The notes under the pieces: model-generated | What the model was told of the DNA's origin: nothing | Seen by the model: the letters and a program-made list of their open reading frames with translations, nothing else | The model's database searches: none | Program-made: the position numbers and the translations under genes | In this document: in pieces, positions 27,444 to 37,167 of the stretch | Layout of the letters: every line of letters begins with the position of its first letter | Position numbering within the stretch: the stretch's first letter is position 1 | NCBI RefSeq assembly: GCF_000186265.1 | Contig: NC_014934.1 | Location: forward strand, 1,860,001-1,924,000 | DNA from: Cellulophaga algicola DSM 14237 | GTDB taxonomy: Bacteria > Bacteroidota > Bacteroidia > Flavobacteriales > Flavobacteriaceae | Direction of reading: 5' to 3' | Length of the DNA stretch: 64,000 nucleotides

Positions 27444-28469
27444 TTAGCCTTTATATTCTTTTACTGCATCTATGAATGCTCTAGCATTGTCTACAGGCAC
27501 ATTGGGTAATATTCCATGGCCAAGATTAACTACATATTTGTCTTTTCCAAATTCATTAATCATCTGCGTAACCATTCTTTTTATATCTGCAGGAGGGGAT
27601 AATAGGCGAGAAGGATCAAAATTTCCTTGTAACGTAATGTTTCCACCAGTTAAGTAACGTGCGTTTCTAGCAGAACAAGTCCAGTCTACGCCTAACGCTG
27701 CTGCTCCAGATTTTGCCATATCACCTAAAGCAAACCAACATCCTTTACCAAAAACAATGACAGGAGTTTCTTCTTTTAAAGCATCAATAATTTGTTGAAT
27801 ATAGTTCCAAGAGAATTCAGTATAATCTGTAGGTGAAAGCATGCCTCCCCAAGAATCAAATATTTGTACTGCATTTACACCAGCCTTTACTTTAGCTTTT
27901 AAATAAGCAATCGTGGTATCCGTAATTTTTTGTAATAATTGATGGGCAGCAAGAGGTTGCATAAAACAAAACTCCTTAGCTTTATCAAAATTCTTACTTC
28001 CTTGTCCTTGTACACAATAACATAGAATAGTCCATGGAGAGCCCGCAAAACCAATTAAAGGTATTTCGTTATTTAATTTCTCTTTCGTAGCTTTAATCGC
28101 CTTCATTACGTAGTCTAGAGCTACGTCTACGTCCGGGACTATAACAGCATCAACATCTTTCTGGGTGCGAATAGGGTTGGGTAGGTAAGGTCCAAAATCT
28201 GGTTTCATTTGAACTTCTATATTCATTGCTTGTGGTATCACCAAAATATCAGAAAACAATATAGCGGCATCCATACCGAATCGTCGAATTGGTTGTACCG
28301 TAATTTCAGAGGCTAAATCTGGAGTCTGACAACGGGTAAAGAAATCATACTCTTTTTTAATTTCCATAAATTCTGGTAAATACCTACCCGCTTGACGCAT
28401 CATCCATACTGGTGGGCGTTCTACTATCTCTCCTTTTAATGCACGTAAGAATAAATCGTTTTTTATCAT
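27444..28469 (-). CDS. hemE: Uroporphyrinogen decarboxylase
   Basis: A 341-residue HemE that removes four acetate carboxyls from uroporphyrinogen III. The N-terminal signature [17 protein letters not shown] begins near residue 18 and holds the invariant Arg residues for substrate carboxylates. The catalytic Asp lies in [12 protein letters not shown] near residue 73, and [11 protein letters not shown] near residue 318 holds the conserved His. It sits between the TrkA-type gene and the EI24 gene on the heme operon. Confidence 0.97.
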   Translation of the reverse strand: MIKNDLFLRALKGEIVERPPVWMMRQAGRYLPEFMEIKKEYDFFTRCQTPDLASEITVQPIRRFGMDAAILFSDILVIPQAMNIEVQMKPDFGPYLPNPIRTQKDVDAVIVPDVDVALDYVMKAIKATKEKLNNEIPLIGFAGSPWTILCYCVQGQGSKNFDKAKEFCFMQPLAAHQLLQKITDTTIAYLKAKVKAGVNAVQIFDSWGGMLSPTDYTEFSWNYIQQIIDALKEETPVIVFGKGCWFALGDMAKSGAAALGVDWTCSARNARYLTGGNITLQGNFDPSRLLSPPADIKRMVTQMINEFGKDKYVVNLGHGILPNVPVDNARAFIDAVKEYKG

Positions 28470-28531
28470 TTTGTAAGCTATTTTTTTATTGTTTGTTTTT
28501 AGAAAGTGCTATAATATAACACATGGTATAT

Positions 28532-29212
28532 TTATTTTAATAAACGCTTGATGTTTTTATCTTTACCGAAAACGACTAAAATATCACCTTTTTGTAATAT
28601 TGTCTTTGGATCCGGTGTTCCTAGTACATCTTTTTGGGTATATATACTTCCTAAAATATTTTTTTTCTTTTGATGTCTGATAATGGTAACAATATTTAAA
28701 TCATAATTTTCTCTAAACTTAGATTCCAATATAGAGATGCCTATTAGGTCTTTTGGAACTTCAATTTCTGAAACTAAATGATCTTCATCAACTTCAAAAT
28801 TATCAATACTCCCATCCAAATTAATAGTTTTTGTGAATTTTTCTGCAAATTCTCGTTCTGGATGTATAATTTGGTCTACACCCATAGCTTGAAGAATGGT
28901 ATCTTCTATTGGGGATGAAGCGCGCGCAATTATTTTTGCGTTGGTCAATTTTTTTATAATGGCCGTACTCATAATAGCAGTTCCGTTTCTATCGCCTATT
29001 GCTATAATTACTAAGTCTGTATTTTTAAGAGGTAGTGAATTATAAACGGATTCTTTTTTTGCATCAAAGGCTACCGCGTGGGCAACTTGATCTTTTATTT
29101 GTGTGATTTTTTCAGGATCAATATCTACTGCAATCACCTCATTGTTTGTGTTTGAAAGATTGATAGCGGCTGCCATTCCAAAATTTCCAAGTCCGATAAC
29201 TATAATTTTCAT
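28532..29212 (-). CDS. K+ uptake regulatory protein, TrkA/KtrA family
   Basis: A 226-residue RCK protein. The N-terminal TrkA_N Rossmann domain begins with IVIGLGNFGMAAA (residues 3-15), the dinucleotide-binding glycine motif, and has the acidic VDIDPEK end of the second strand. The TrkA_C domain occupies about 140-226. The ring of such subunits gates the membrane subunit encoded next to it. The gene follows its membrane partner by 14 bases, in the middle of the heme operon. Confidence 0.92.
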   Translation of the reverse strand: MKIIVIGLGNFGMAAAINLSNTNNEVIAVDIDPEKITQIKDQVAHAVAFDAKKESVYNSLPLKNTDLVIIAIGDRNGTAIMSTAIIKKLTNAKIIARASSPIEDTILQAMGVDQIIHPEREFAEKFTKTINLDGSIDNFEVDEDHLVSEIEVPKDLIGISILESKFRENYDLNIVTIIRHQKKKNILGSIYTQKDVLGTPDPKTILQKGDILVVFGKDKNIKRLLK

Positions 29213-29226
29213 ACGAGCAATTTTGG

Positions 29227-30975
29227 TTAATTTATTAATATATTTTCTTCAGGGTAACTATAATCTGCCTGACTCACATTTTTCAGTAATCCTATCATTA
29301 AGTTTAAAAGACCAATTCTGCCTAAGAACATAAGAATAATAAGTACAATTTTACTGGCACTAGATAAAGATGCTGTGATACCCATGGAGACGCCAACCGT
29401 ACTAAATGCGGAAAACACCTCAAATGCAATCTGAATTAATGTAAATTCAGGATTAAATATGAGCAAAAATAATATTCCTGTTCCAATACTAGCTAATGAA
29501 ATGGCCATTATTGCAAATGCTCGGCGTACAGATTGTGCGGCAATTCTTCTAGTACCTATTTCAATGTAAGGCTGGTCTTTCGCAACGAAAAATACATTAA
29601 GAGTGGCAATAGCAAAGGTAGTCGTTTTTATACCCCCTCCTGTAGATGCAGGGGAGGCCCCAATCCACATTAAAAAAATCATAAATAATATTCCTGGAAT
29701 GCTGAAATCTGCATAATCTACCGTGTTAAACCCTGCTGTTCTAGCGGTTACTGATGAAAATAATGCTGTGGTGAGTTTTCCGAACCAAGTGGTATGTTCT
29801 AGTAAATTGGTGTGCTTTTCGGAGATTAAAAAAAATCCGGTTCCCGCAACGATTAAAATAAGCGAGGTGTATAAAACAATTTTAGTATTTAATAAAATAA
29901 CTCTAGAAATAAAAATTTTGTTTTTTGATCTAAAGAGATTGGTCGTAAAGCGTTTTAAATATTGAATAACATTATAGGCAATATGGTACCCTAATCCTCC
30001 AAAAATGATAAGTGCCATAACCACCCATTGCAAATAATAATTATGTCTTAGGTTAATGTCATGTAACCCCATTGATTCTAAAGAAAAACCAGCATTACAA
30101 TAGGCAGATATTGCATGAAATATAGAGAAAAAGATTTGATTGGGTATTTTGTCTACTTCAGGTAAGGAGGTGTAAATTAATAGGGCGCCTAAGAATTCAA
30201 TAATTAAAGAAAATGCGACTACCTGCATAACTTTTTTCATAATACCGCCTAATTCATCATTATTGCCCATAATATCTTTCATGTAGAGGCTTTCTCTAAA
30301 AGAAGATCCAGATTTAAAAAAATAGGCGAAAAATGAGGTAAAGGTGAGCATTCCTAATCCTCCTAATTGAAAAAGAAATAGTATAATAGTTTGTCCAAAA
30401 GGAGTAAAGTCTTTAGCGGTGTCAACTACAATTAATCCGGTCACAGATGTTGCGCTTGTTGCTGTAAACAAAGCATCTATAAATGATATTCCATGGAGGG
30501 TAGATGCAGGTAGCATTAATAAAAAGGTGCCCCCTAATGCGATAATTGCGAAACTGCCTACAAATAGGATAGCAGGGTTAAAATAAATGGCATATATTTT
30601 TCTAACTAGGAAAGAAATCCGAATAAAAAAGTAGATTAAAAGCCCGTACTCAATAACATACCGAACATTGAAAAAACTATCAAAGAGCGAAATTTCAAAA
30701 TCAGAAATAATCGTTACAATCTCTACGATAACTAGTATGGAGAGGTAGTATAGATTTATCTTAGGGCTAATACTAGATACACGCTGCCTTTTAAAAAGCC
30801 GATACTTATAAAGGTTAAATACAATTAATGCTAATACTAATGTGGGCAGTACAATTAATTTATACTGTCTTAAATCTTGATAGTCTTTAAAACCAAAGTC
30901 GTAAATTAAAAAGATTACCAAGCCAAGATCTAAAAATAGAACAGCGAGGCTAGATAATCTAACTTTATTCCACAT
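29227..30975 (-). CDS. TrkH/KtrB-family K+ transporter with extended N-terminus
   Basis: A 582-residue membrane subunit of a Ktr/Trk potassium uptake system. Four pore-loop filters are visible: TSVTGLIVVD, YCNAGFSLE, ARTAGFNTVD and FSTVGVSMG, each with the filter Gly. A canonical KtrB is near 450 residues; here about 130 N-terminal residues carrying four more hydrophobic segments precede the channel fold. Its partner RCK gene is 14 bases downstream. Both lie between hemC-hemD and hemE, an odd place for potassium uptake genes. Confidence 0.92.
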   Translation of the reverse strand: MWNKVRLSSLAVLFLDLGLVIFLIYDFGFKDYQDLRQYKLIVLPTLVLALIVFNLYKYRLFKRQRVSSISPKINLYYLSILVIVEIVTIISDFEISLFDSFFNVRYVIEYGLLIYFFIRISFLVRKIYAIYFNPAILFVGSFAIIALGGTFLLMLPASTLHGISFIDALFTATSATSVTGLIVVDTAKDFTPFGQTIILFLFQLGGLGMLTFTSFFAYFFKSGSSFRESLYMKDIMGNNDELGGIMKKVMQVVAFSLIIEFLGALLIYTSLPEVDKIPNQIFFSIFHAISAYCNAGFSLESMGLHDINLRHNYYLQWVVMALIIFGGLGYHIAYNVIQYLKRFTTNLFRSKNKIFISRVILLNTKIVLYTSLILIVAGTGFFLISEKHTNLLEHTTWFGKLTTALFSSVTARTAGFNTVDYADFSIPGILFMIFLMWIGASPASTGGGIKTTTFAIATLNVFFVAKDQPYIEIGTRRIAAQSVRRAFAIMAISLASIGTGILFLLIFNPEFTLIQIAFEVFSAFSTVGVSMGITASLSSASKIVLIILMFLGRIGLLNLMIGLLKNVSQADYSYPEENILIN

Positions 30976-30993
30976 GTGTTAACTAGTCTAAAA

Positions 30994-32568
30994 TTACTCG
31001 TAGTCTTTATTAACTAAGTCAATAACAGACTCTAAGGTAGGCATTTTTGAAATATGAACTTTTGAGAAATGTTTTTTAGCCTCCGCAGCAGTAGTATCGC
31101 CAATACAATAGGCAATAACGTCTGTTGAGTTTTCTTGAAGGTAGCTTTCTATGGAAGAAGGGCTATAAAATAGTACACCTTTGATAGCGTCATCTATTTT
31201 TAAAGGTGATTTCTTCGTGCTATATGCTTCAATTTCTGTAAGTTCAATTTTATGATCGGCTAAAATAGTTGGTAAATCATCCAAGCGTAAGTTGCTACAG
31301 AAATAAGTTGCTGTGCTTCCTTCAATGGAGTCTACTAAATAATCGGCTAATTCTTTAGCGCTATTTTCAAAATGGGTTACCTTTCCTATGCGTTTTTCTA
31401 TTAAACGTTTGGTTTTGCGACCTACGCAATAGATATTTTCAAATTTAAGCTCATCAGGATTAATGCTTGCGATAAGTGCTTCAACAGCATTCTGGCTTGT
31501 AATAATTACATTCCTATGCGTTGCTTTTAGCGCCAATCTTGGAATTCTATTTAGGCTAATCTGAATAAAATCTTCTGAGTCTACCGTGATATCAGTATCA
31601 AAACGTGCTACTTGTTCTGTAGTCAGTTTTTTGGTAGAATAAACATCTGGTTTTTTTGAAACTCCAGCAATCTCGCTCATGAGTAGCTTTCCGCCACGGC
31701 TAAATACGCGTTCTACACAGGCCTCTGCTAAATTTTCATGTTTGCCAAGCTTAGAGGTAAATTCTACTTCTATCCTCTTTTTTCCGTCAACACTAAGTAA
31801 AACTCCTTTTAAGCTTACGTTGGTATCTTTTATTATTGCCAATGCTCCAATAGGAGCAGTACAGCCGCCTTCTAAGAGGTTTAAAAATTTACGCTCTAAA
31901 GTGGTGCAAATTTCCGTTTCTTTATGGTTTAGTTCAGCACACGCAGTTTTAGAAAATTCATCATCTTCTAGTGCAACTACAACTACTGCGCCCTGTGCAG
32001 GAGCTGGAACCATCCACGTTAAACCTATAGTATTTTCAAATTCTAAACCAACACGTTCTAAACCTGCCGCTGCGAAAATTGCGCCATTCCAATCGTTATC
32101 TTCTAGTTTATCTGCTCTTGTTTGAACATTGCCCCGTAAGTCTACAACCTCGTGTGTTGGGTATCTGTTAAGCCATTGCGCTTTTCTACGCAAACTACCT
32201 GTTGCAATAACGGCTTCTTTTTGACTAAGAAATTCTTCATTATGCTTAAAAGCTAGAATATCCATGTAGTTGCCACGTTTTAAAACGGCAGCTTGTACTA
32301 TACCTTTAGGTAATACTGTAGGCACATCTTTCATGGAGTGTACAGCAATATCAATTTCGCCTTTAAGCATTGCGATATCTAAGGTCTTAGTAAATACACC
32401 CGTAATCCCTAATTCGTGAAGTGGTTTATCTAAAACTAAATCACCCATAGATTTTACAGGTACTAATACCGATTGGTATCCTTGTTCTTTTAATTGTTTT
32501 TGTACGGTTCTTGCTTGCCATAGTGCCAGTTCACTATCACGTGTTCCAATGCGGATTATCTTACTCAT
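30994..32568 (-). CDS. Fused hydroxymethylbilane synthase and uroporphyrinogen-III synthase
   Basis: A 524-residue bifunctional protein. Residues 1 to about 305 are HemC: the opening RIGTRDSELALWQA, the substrate-binding Arg cluster GSLRRKAQWL and RGNVQTRADKL, and the dipyrromethane-cofactor Cys C236 in LLEGGCTAPIGA. Residues from about 315 are the HemD fold, with TSQNAVEALI near residue 368 and the VLFYSPSSIESYL segment near residue 465. The fusion would make and cyclise hydroxymethylbilane in one protein. Its ATG overlaps the hemA stop by four bases (ATGA). Confidence 0.94.
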   Translation of the reverse strand: MSKIIRIGTRDSELALWQARTVQKQLKEQGYQSVLVPVKSMGDLVLDKPLHELGITGVFTKTLDIAMLKGEIDIAVHSMKDVPTVLPKGIVQAAVLKRGNYMDILAFKHNEEFLSQKEAVIATGSLRRKAQWLNRYPTHEVVDLRGNVQTRADKLEDNDWNGAIFAAAGLERVGLEFENTIGLTWMVPAPAQGAVVVVALEDDEFSKTACAELNHKETEICTTLERKFLNLLEGGCTAPIGALAIIKDTNVSLKGVLLSVDGKKRIEVEFTSKLGKHENLAEACVERVFSRGGKLLMSEIAGVSKKPDVYSTKKLTTEQVARFDTDITVDSEDFIQISLNRIPRLALKATHRNVIITSQNAVEALIASINPDELKFENIYCVGRKTKRLIEKRIGKVTHFENSAKELADYLVDSIEGSTATYFCSNLRLDDLPTILADHKIELTEIEAYSTKKSPLKIDDAIKGVLFYSPSSIESYLQENSTDVIAYCIGDTTAAEAKKHFSKVHISKMPTLESVIDLVNKDYE

Positions 32569-33821
32569 TTACTTTCTACTTCTAATTGAAACACTTTTTG
32601 AATTAATGCCAAACTATTATCTGCATCAATATCATCGCCTTTTAAGTGATTTGCGAATTGTTTGGTTATTTTTTGAATGATACGTTCAGAGACAATATCT
32701 GCTTGAACGGAATTAAAATCTGAGAGCTTTTTACTCTGAAAGTTGAGTTCTTCATCTTTCATTACTTTAAGCTTCTTTTTTAATGCTTTTATAACGGGAG
32801 CAAATTTTCTGGTTTCTAACCACTGAATAAATTCATCTTTTATTTGCTCAATAATAGCTTCAGCTTCAGGAATAAATTGTTTTCTTTTTTCTAGAGTTTC
32901 ATCCGTCATTTGTGAAAGATGGTCTAGATGAATTAATGTTACGTTAGGTAACTGTGTAACATCATCAGCTACATTTTTCGGAATAGATAAATCTAAAATT
33001 AATAAGGGTTTTTTAGTGTATATTAATTCTTTAGAAATCGTTGGCGTTTGTGCTCCTGTAGCTACTATTAATACATCTGTATTTCTAATTTCAGTTTGTA
33101 AATCTCCATAATCTTTTACAATTAAATTAAATTTACCCGCAACCTTCTCTGCCTTATCTTTAGTTCTGTTGATAAGCGTTATGTGTGAGTTTGCGGTGTG
33201 TTTAATTAAATTCTCACAAGTATTTCTTCCAATTTTACCTGTTCCAAATAGTAAAATATTCTTATCAGAAATTTCAGGAATATTTCTCATAATGTACTGA
33301 ACAGAAGCAAAGGAAACCGAGGTTGCTCCAGAAGAAATTTCTGTTTCGTTCTTTATTTTTTTACTTGCTTGTATAACTGAATTACATAAGCGTTCTATAA
33401 ACGGATTGGCAATTTCTAATTTTTTAGAGCGATTAAAACTTTGACGTAATTGACTAATGATTTCAAAATCGCCTAGAATCTGACTGTCTAATCCTGTACC
33501 TACTTTGAATAAATGACTAATAGCATCATTGTTTTTATACACATAAGCTACTTCTTGAAATTCTTCAACGGTACCTAAGGTATTATCGCAGAGTAATTTT
33601 ATAAGTTGGAAGGGGTGTTGTGCAAAACCATATAATTCGGTTCTATTGCATGTTGATGTTACTAGTAAGCCGTCTATACCTTGAGTCTTAGCTTCAACCA
33701 ATAAACTATTTATAGCTGATTCGTTTAAACTGAACTTACCGCGTATTTCAGCATCTGCCTTTTTGTAGTTAAGACCAATGGTGTAAAACGAGTTGTGTTT
33801 CGAAATATGATAATCTTTCAT
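32565..33821 (-). CDS. hemA: Glutamyl-tRNA reductase
   Basis: A 418-residue HemA that reduces glutamyl-tRNA to glutamate-1-semialdehyde, the entry step of the C5 heme pathway. The catalytic cysteine is in the TSTCNRTELYG motif near residue 58, and the NADPH-binding loop is LLFGTGKIGRNTCENL near residue 190. The C-terminal dimerisation helices occupy about 330-418. It is the first gene of a long minus-strand heme operon, with the AraC-type regulator gene divergent from it. hemL was not seen in the window. Confidence 0.97.
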   Translation of the reverse strand: MKDYHISKHNSFYTIGLNYKKADAEIRGKFSLNESAINSLLVEAKTQGIDGLLVTSTCNRTELYGFAQHPFQLIKLLCDNTLGTVEEFQEVAYVYKNNDAISHLFKVGTGLDSQILGDFEIISQLRQSFNRSKKLEIANPFIERLCNSVIQASKKIKNETEISSGATSVSFASVQYIMRNIPEISDKNILLFGTGKIGRNTCENLIKHTANSHITLINRTKDKAEKVAGKFNLIVKDYGDLQTEIRNTDVLIVATGAQTPTISKELIYTKKPLLILDLSIPKNVADDVTQLPNVTLIHLDHLSQMTDETLEKRKQFIPEAEAIIEQIKDEFIQWLETRKFAPVIKALKKKLKVMKDEELNFQSKKLSDFNSVQADIVSERIIQKITKQFANHLKGDDIDADNSLALIQKVFQLEVESK

Positions 33822-33841
33822 GAATTCTTTGCAATCGTGAG

Positions 33842-33849
33842 CAAAAGTA
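33842..33849 (-). promoter_or_regulatory. Candidate -7 element of the hemA operon promoter
   Basis: TACTTTTG on the minus strand matches TAnnTTTG and lies 21 bases upstream of the hemA ATG. It would drive hemA and the genes after it. No -33 TTG was found at the usual spacing. Confidence 0.4.
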
Positions 33850-34019
33850 CTCCCATGCTTTTGATAAAAGTAACGCTAGCGGAACAAATAGTGTCGTTTC
33901 AAGATTTTTAGAACTTTTTTGGATATTTATTATACTATTTAGCTTAATTTTATAGGGAATATAGGACTGTAAACTAATTAATTTAGAATACTTCTAAATT
34001 GGATATAAATATAATTTAT

Positions 34020-34913
34020 ATGGATATGGATGAAATAAATGACGCTCAAGGTTCATTTGAGGAGGTGTTGATTGACGAAGGTTTTTTTGCACTAAAAATT
34101 CAGAATGATGGTGTTGATACTCAAAAAGTTAGCAAGGAAATAGATAGTTCCTTTATTCAATTTCATTTTTGTTTAAAGGGGAGCGCTAAGTTTATTTTTA
34201 ATGACGGTCGCTATGCTTTAGAAGTGCCAGAAGAGAATTCTCTCTTGTTATATAATACACAAGTAGATCTTCCGCTTAACCTTGAGTTGAGCCCTAATTC
34301 TTGGATGGTTTCTGTGGTTATGACTATTCGTAAGTTTCATTCCTTGTTCTCAAAAGAAGCAGATTATATTCCCTTTTTAAATAAAGACAATAAGGATAAG
34401 AAATATTATAGTCAAGAGGGTTTTAGTCCGGCTATTGCCGTTATTTTAAGTCAAATGATGAATTATAACTTGCATCCTTCTATAAAAGAACTGTATATAA
34501 AAGGAAAAGTCTATGAGCTTATCTCCTTATATTTTAATAAAAGTACAGATGCAGATTTAGAGCAATGTCCTTTTTTAGTGGATGAGGATAATGTGCGGAG
34601 AATCCGTAAGGCAAAAGAAATTATTATTGCTCGCATGGCAGAGCCGCCAACTTTAAATGAACTTTCGGATGAAATTGGCTTGCCCATTAAAAAACTCAAA
34701 GAAGGTTTTAAGCAAATTTATGGGGATTCTGTGTTTAGTTTCTTATTTGATTATAAAATGGAATATGCGCGTAAAATGTTAGAAAGCGGGCAACACAATG
34801 TAAATGAAGTTGGATTAAAGGTGGGGTATAGTACTTCAAGCCATTTTATAGCTGCATTCAAGAAGAAATACGGTACTACGCCTAAGAAATATTTAATGTC
34901 ATTAGCAGGATAA
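34020..34913 (+). CDS. AraC-family transcriptional regulator
   Basis: The start is set at the ATG at 34020 (297 residues); a longer frame from a TTG at 33999 is less likely. The C-terminal ~100 residues are an AraC DNA-binding domain with two helix-turn-helix units: LNELSDEIGLPIKKLKEGFK and NVNEVGLKVGYSTSSHFIAAFKK, the latter ending KYGTTPKKY. The N-terminal part resembles the cupin-like sensor of PchR-type regulators of iron and siderophore genes. It is divergent from hemA with a ~200-base gap, so control of the heme operon is a reasonable inference. Confidence 0.88.
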   Translation: MDMDEINDAQGSFEEVLIDEGFFALKIQNDGVDTQKVSKEIDSSFIQFHFCLKGSAKFIFNDGRYALEVPEENSLLLYNTQVDLPLNLELSPNSWMVSVVMTIRKFHSLFSKEADYIPFLNKDNKDKKYYSQEGFSPAIAVILSQMMNYNLHPSIKELYIKGKVYELISLYFNKSTDADLEQCPFLVDEDNVRRIRKAKEIIIARMAEPPTLNELSDEIGLPIKKLKEGFKQIYGDSVFSFLFDYKMEYARKMLESGQHNVNEVGLKVGYSTSSHFIAAFKKKYGTTPKKYLMSLAG

Positions 34914-34999
34914 ACACATTTTTACTCTTTTTTGGGTCATTAGTTATAGTCTTATCAGCTATAATTGCCGATATTTAGTTTTTATAAAATCTAAAAGTT

Positions 35000-35794
35000 A
35001 TGAAGTCTGTTTTTTCAGGAATATTGTCCTTGTTTGCATTACTAATGCTAAACTCTTGTGGTACTACAAAAGCTGTAGATCAGCAAGTGATACTAAATCA
35101 TCCAGAACCTCTAAAAATTTCAAAATCTAAGTTAGCAATTTTGAAACCCAAGGTTTTGGTTTTTACTAAAACAGCAGGGTATAGGCATGGTTCTATTGAA
35201 AAAGGGGCGGAAACCATTAAAGAACTTGGTGTAGAGAATAATTTTGATGTTGTGGAAACAGCAGATTCACTACAGTTTAATGCTGCTAACCTTAAAAAAT
35301 ACCAATTGGTTGTATTTTTGAGTACTACTCAAGACGTGTTAGGAGATGAGCAACAAACAGCTTTTGAAAATTACATACAAAATGGAGGTAGTTTTTTAGG
35401 TGTCCATGCTGCGACAGATACGGAATATGAATGGCCTTGGTATGGGGAGTTAGTTGGTGCATATTTTTTAAATCACCCAAAACAACAACAAGCCACCTTA
35501 AATATAATCAACGGAAATCATTCTGCTACACAGCATTTAGACAGTACTTGGAGCCACTTTGATGAGTGGTATAATTTTAAAAATATTAATCCTGATATTA
35601 ATGTACTGCTTGCGTTAGATGAAACTAGTTATGAAGGCGGTAAGAATGGAGATAATCATCCTATTGCTTGGTTTCATGAATTTGATGGCGGTAGAGCATT
35701 TTATACCGGTTTAGGTCATGCCGATGCTGCTTTTGATGATCCTAATTTTAGAAAACATTTATTAGGTGGGATAGAATGGTGTTTGAAGCGATAA
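35000..35794 (+). CDS. ThuA domain-containing lipoprotein
   Basis: A 264-residue protein with a lipoprotein signal (lipobox Cys at residue 20, LMLNSCG). The rest is a ThuA-like class I glutamine amidotransferase-type fold: KVLVFTKTAGYRHGSIEKG near residue 50, the GSFLGVHAATDTEYEWPWY segment near residue 131, and the closing GGRAFYTGLGHADAAF motif near residue 230. ThuA-type proteins are linked to carbohydrate metabolism in rhizobia; the reaction is not known. Location is periplasm or outer surface. Confidence 0.88.
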   Translation: MKSVFSGILSLFALLMLNSCGTTKAVDQQVILNHPEPLKISKSKLAILKPKVLVFTKTAGYRHGSIEKGAETIKELGVENNFDVVETADSLQFNAANLKKYQLVVFLSTTQDVLGDEQQTAFENYIQNGGSFLGVHAATDTEYEWPWYGELVGAYFLNHPKQQQATLNIINGNHSATQHLDSTWSHFDEWYNFKNINPDINVLLALDETSYEGGKNGDNHPIAWFHEFDGGRAFYTGLGHADAAFDDPNFRKHLLGGIEWCLKR

Positions 35795-35820
35795 GCTGTT
35801 CACTTTTTTATAGCATATAT

Positions 35821-35860
35821 AAATTCGGTATGGCAAGCTGTAGCTTGTTATACCGAATTT
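35821..35860. terminator. Bidirectional terminator between convergent genes
   Basis: A 19-bp stem with two G-U pairs (35821-35839 with 35842-35860) is followed by a T-rich stretch. It separates the ThuA-type gene from the convergent DUF1460 gene. Confidence 0.75.
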
Positions 35861-35949
35861 TATTTTATGGTAAAGGTGTATCTTGATTTTAAGGTGGGTA
35901 ACTTATTATGCTACTTACTTTAGCATATGAATGTACCTATTCAGTTTTT

Positions 35950-36786
35950 TTAATTTACGCGAACTACCATAATTCCAGTATTGCTCTTAATCCCTTTTAG
36001 ATAGTCTACTAATGGTTTTTCTGATATTTTTACTGCACCTGAAGTAGAGGCATGTAATAAATGAATGCGCCCGTCTTGTTCTCTTGTGGCAATTCCGGTA
36101 TGTGTAATATCTAAACCTTTAATAGAAGTGGTAAGTGCAATAATGTCTCCAGTTTGTATTAGATGCTCATTGGCAGCGATATTGTCTTTTTCAAGGATGC
36201 AAAACTCTTGCGTATTTAGGTAGTCTTCTGAAGCCTTTATTTTTTCTAGGTTAGCGTCATCATCTTTTAAAAAAGGATACAGAGTACGATGTGTACTCAT
36301 AAAATTAATTTCTTTTTGTATTGGTGTTCCGCCAATTTTAGCCGTAATATCTGTAACTAATCCCTTAAACTGATTGTTGGCTATCCACTCCGTAAAATAA
36401 TGTAAACGTGAGGGATACCCGTTTAATGAGCCATTTTTATACCGAATGGTTTCAAGTTTCTTTGTAAAGTTGTTAAAAGTGGTAGAATCACTTTTTTTAA
36501 GCAATGAAAAAGCTAAGACATTTTCTACAAACGTAGTACAATCTAATCCTTCTAAGTCAACAACCAATGTTTCTGTAGTTCCTATTTCTAATGTTTTAGC
36601 AACATAAGGAGTTCCTAGAAATGTCTTTCCAATCGCGGCCATCGATGCGCCTATATCATCCTTTTTTAGCGATTTAATTTCTTTTATTTTAATTTCAAAA
36701 GCTTCTTTGTTTTGTGGCGAGCAGGTTATTTGTTGCGCAAAACTGAAGTTTATAAATAGTAGTGCTGTAAGAAAAAGTATCTTCAT
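35950..36786 (-). CDS. N-acetylmuramoyl-L-alanine amidase-like (DUF1460) protein
   Basis: A 278-residue exported protein with signal peptide residues 1-17 (ending FSFAQ). The body is a DUF1460 domain of the NlpC/P60 papain-like fold: the LDCTTFVENVLAFSLL motif near residue 77 holds the presumed nucleophile Cys, and the GLDITHTGIATRE segment near residue 226 and RIHLLHAS near residue 242 hold candidate catalytic His residues. The related family cleaves cell-wall peptides. Periplasmic peptidoglycan turnover is the likely role. Confidence 0.85.
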   Translation of the reverse strand: MKILFLTALLFINFSFAQQITCSPQNKEAFEIKIKEIKSLKKDDIGASMAAIGKTFLGTPYVAKTLEIGTTETLVVDLEGLDCTTFVENVLAFSLLKKSDSTTFNNFTKKLETIRYKNGSLNGYPSRLHYFTEWIANNQFKGLVTDITAKIGGTPIQKEINFMSTHRTLYPFLKDDDANLEKIKASEDYLNTQEFCILEKDNIAANEHLIQTGDIIALTTSIKGLDITHTGIATREQDGRIHLLHASTSGAVKISEKPLVDYLKGIKSNTGIMVVRVN

Positions 36787-37167
36787 GGTGTATTATAATT
36801 GGTTTAAAATAATTGGTCAACATTCCCGAGGCAGAAGCGTATTTGTTTCTTATTGCTTTGATGATCTCTATGGCTTTTGCTTTCCTTCTTGTTTCAAATG
36901 TTAAAAACAAACCGCCTGATAAAACCCCTAAAAGTATAAAAATAGCGCTACTCCCTTATACGATTTCTAGTTTCCAATCTGGAATTTTCTTGACTTAATT
37001 TAAGATGAAAGCATCGTCTATAGTAGTAATTAAACACACTTTTTTGGTATGGTAGAATAGTAGGCAAAACTTTCGATGTCTACCATATTCGGTTTGTCTT
37101 AGATCATTCTTCCTGCTTGTGCTACGATATCCTTAATTTGGCTTAATACAAAGTTTATTGGCCTAAA
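36787..37167. other. Intergenic region with decayed-looking minus-strand frame
   Basis: No gene with an ATG start is seen. On the minus strand an open frame (about 36695-36942) would encode a hydrophobic segment followed by a basic helix (FETRRKAKAIEIIKAIRNKY), but it has no ATG ahead of that segment and runs into the DUF1460 gene, so it may be a remnant. A plus-strand frame (36813-36998) starts with TTG and has no family resemblance. Next to the ABC ATPase stop a further 22 codons are open in the same frame. Confidence 0.45.

Noticed and set aside
31679-32125. 148-codon plus-strand frame
   Set aside because: Antisense to the hemC part of the fusion, which has full family motifs.
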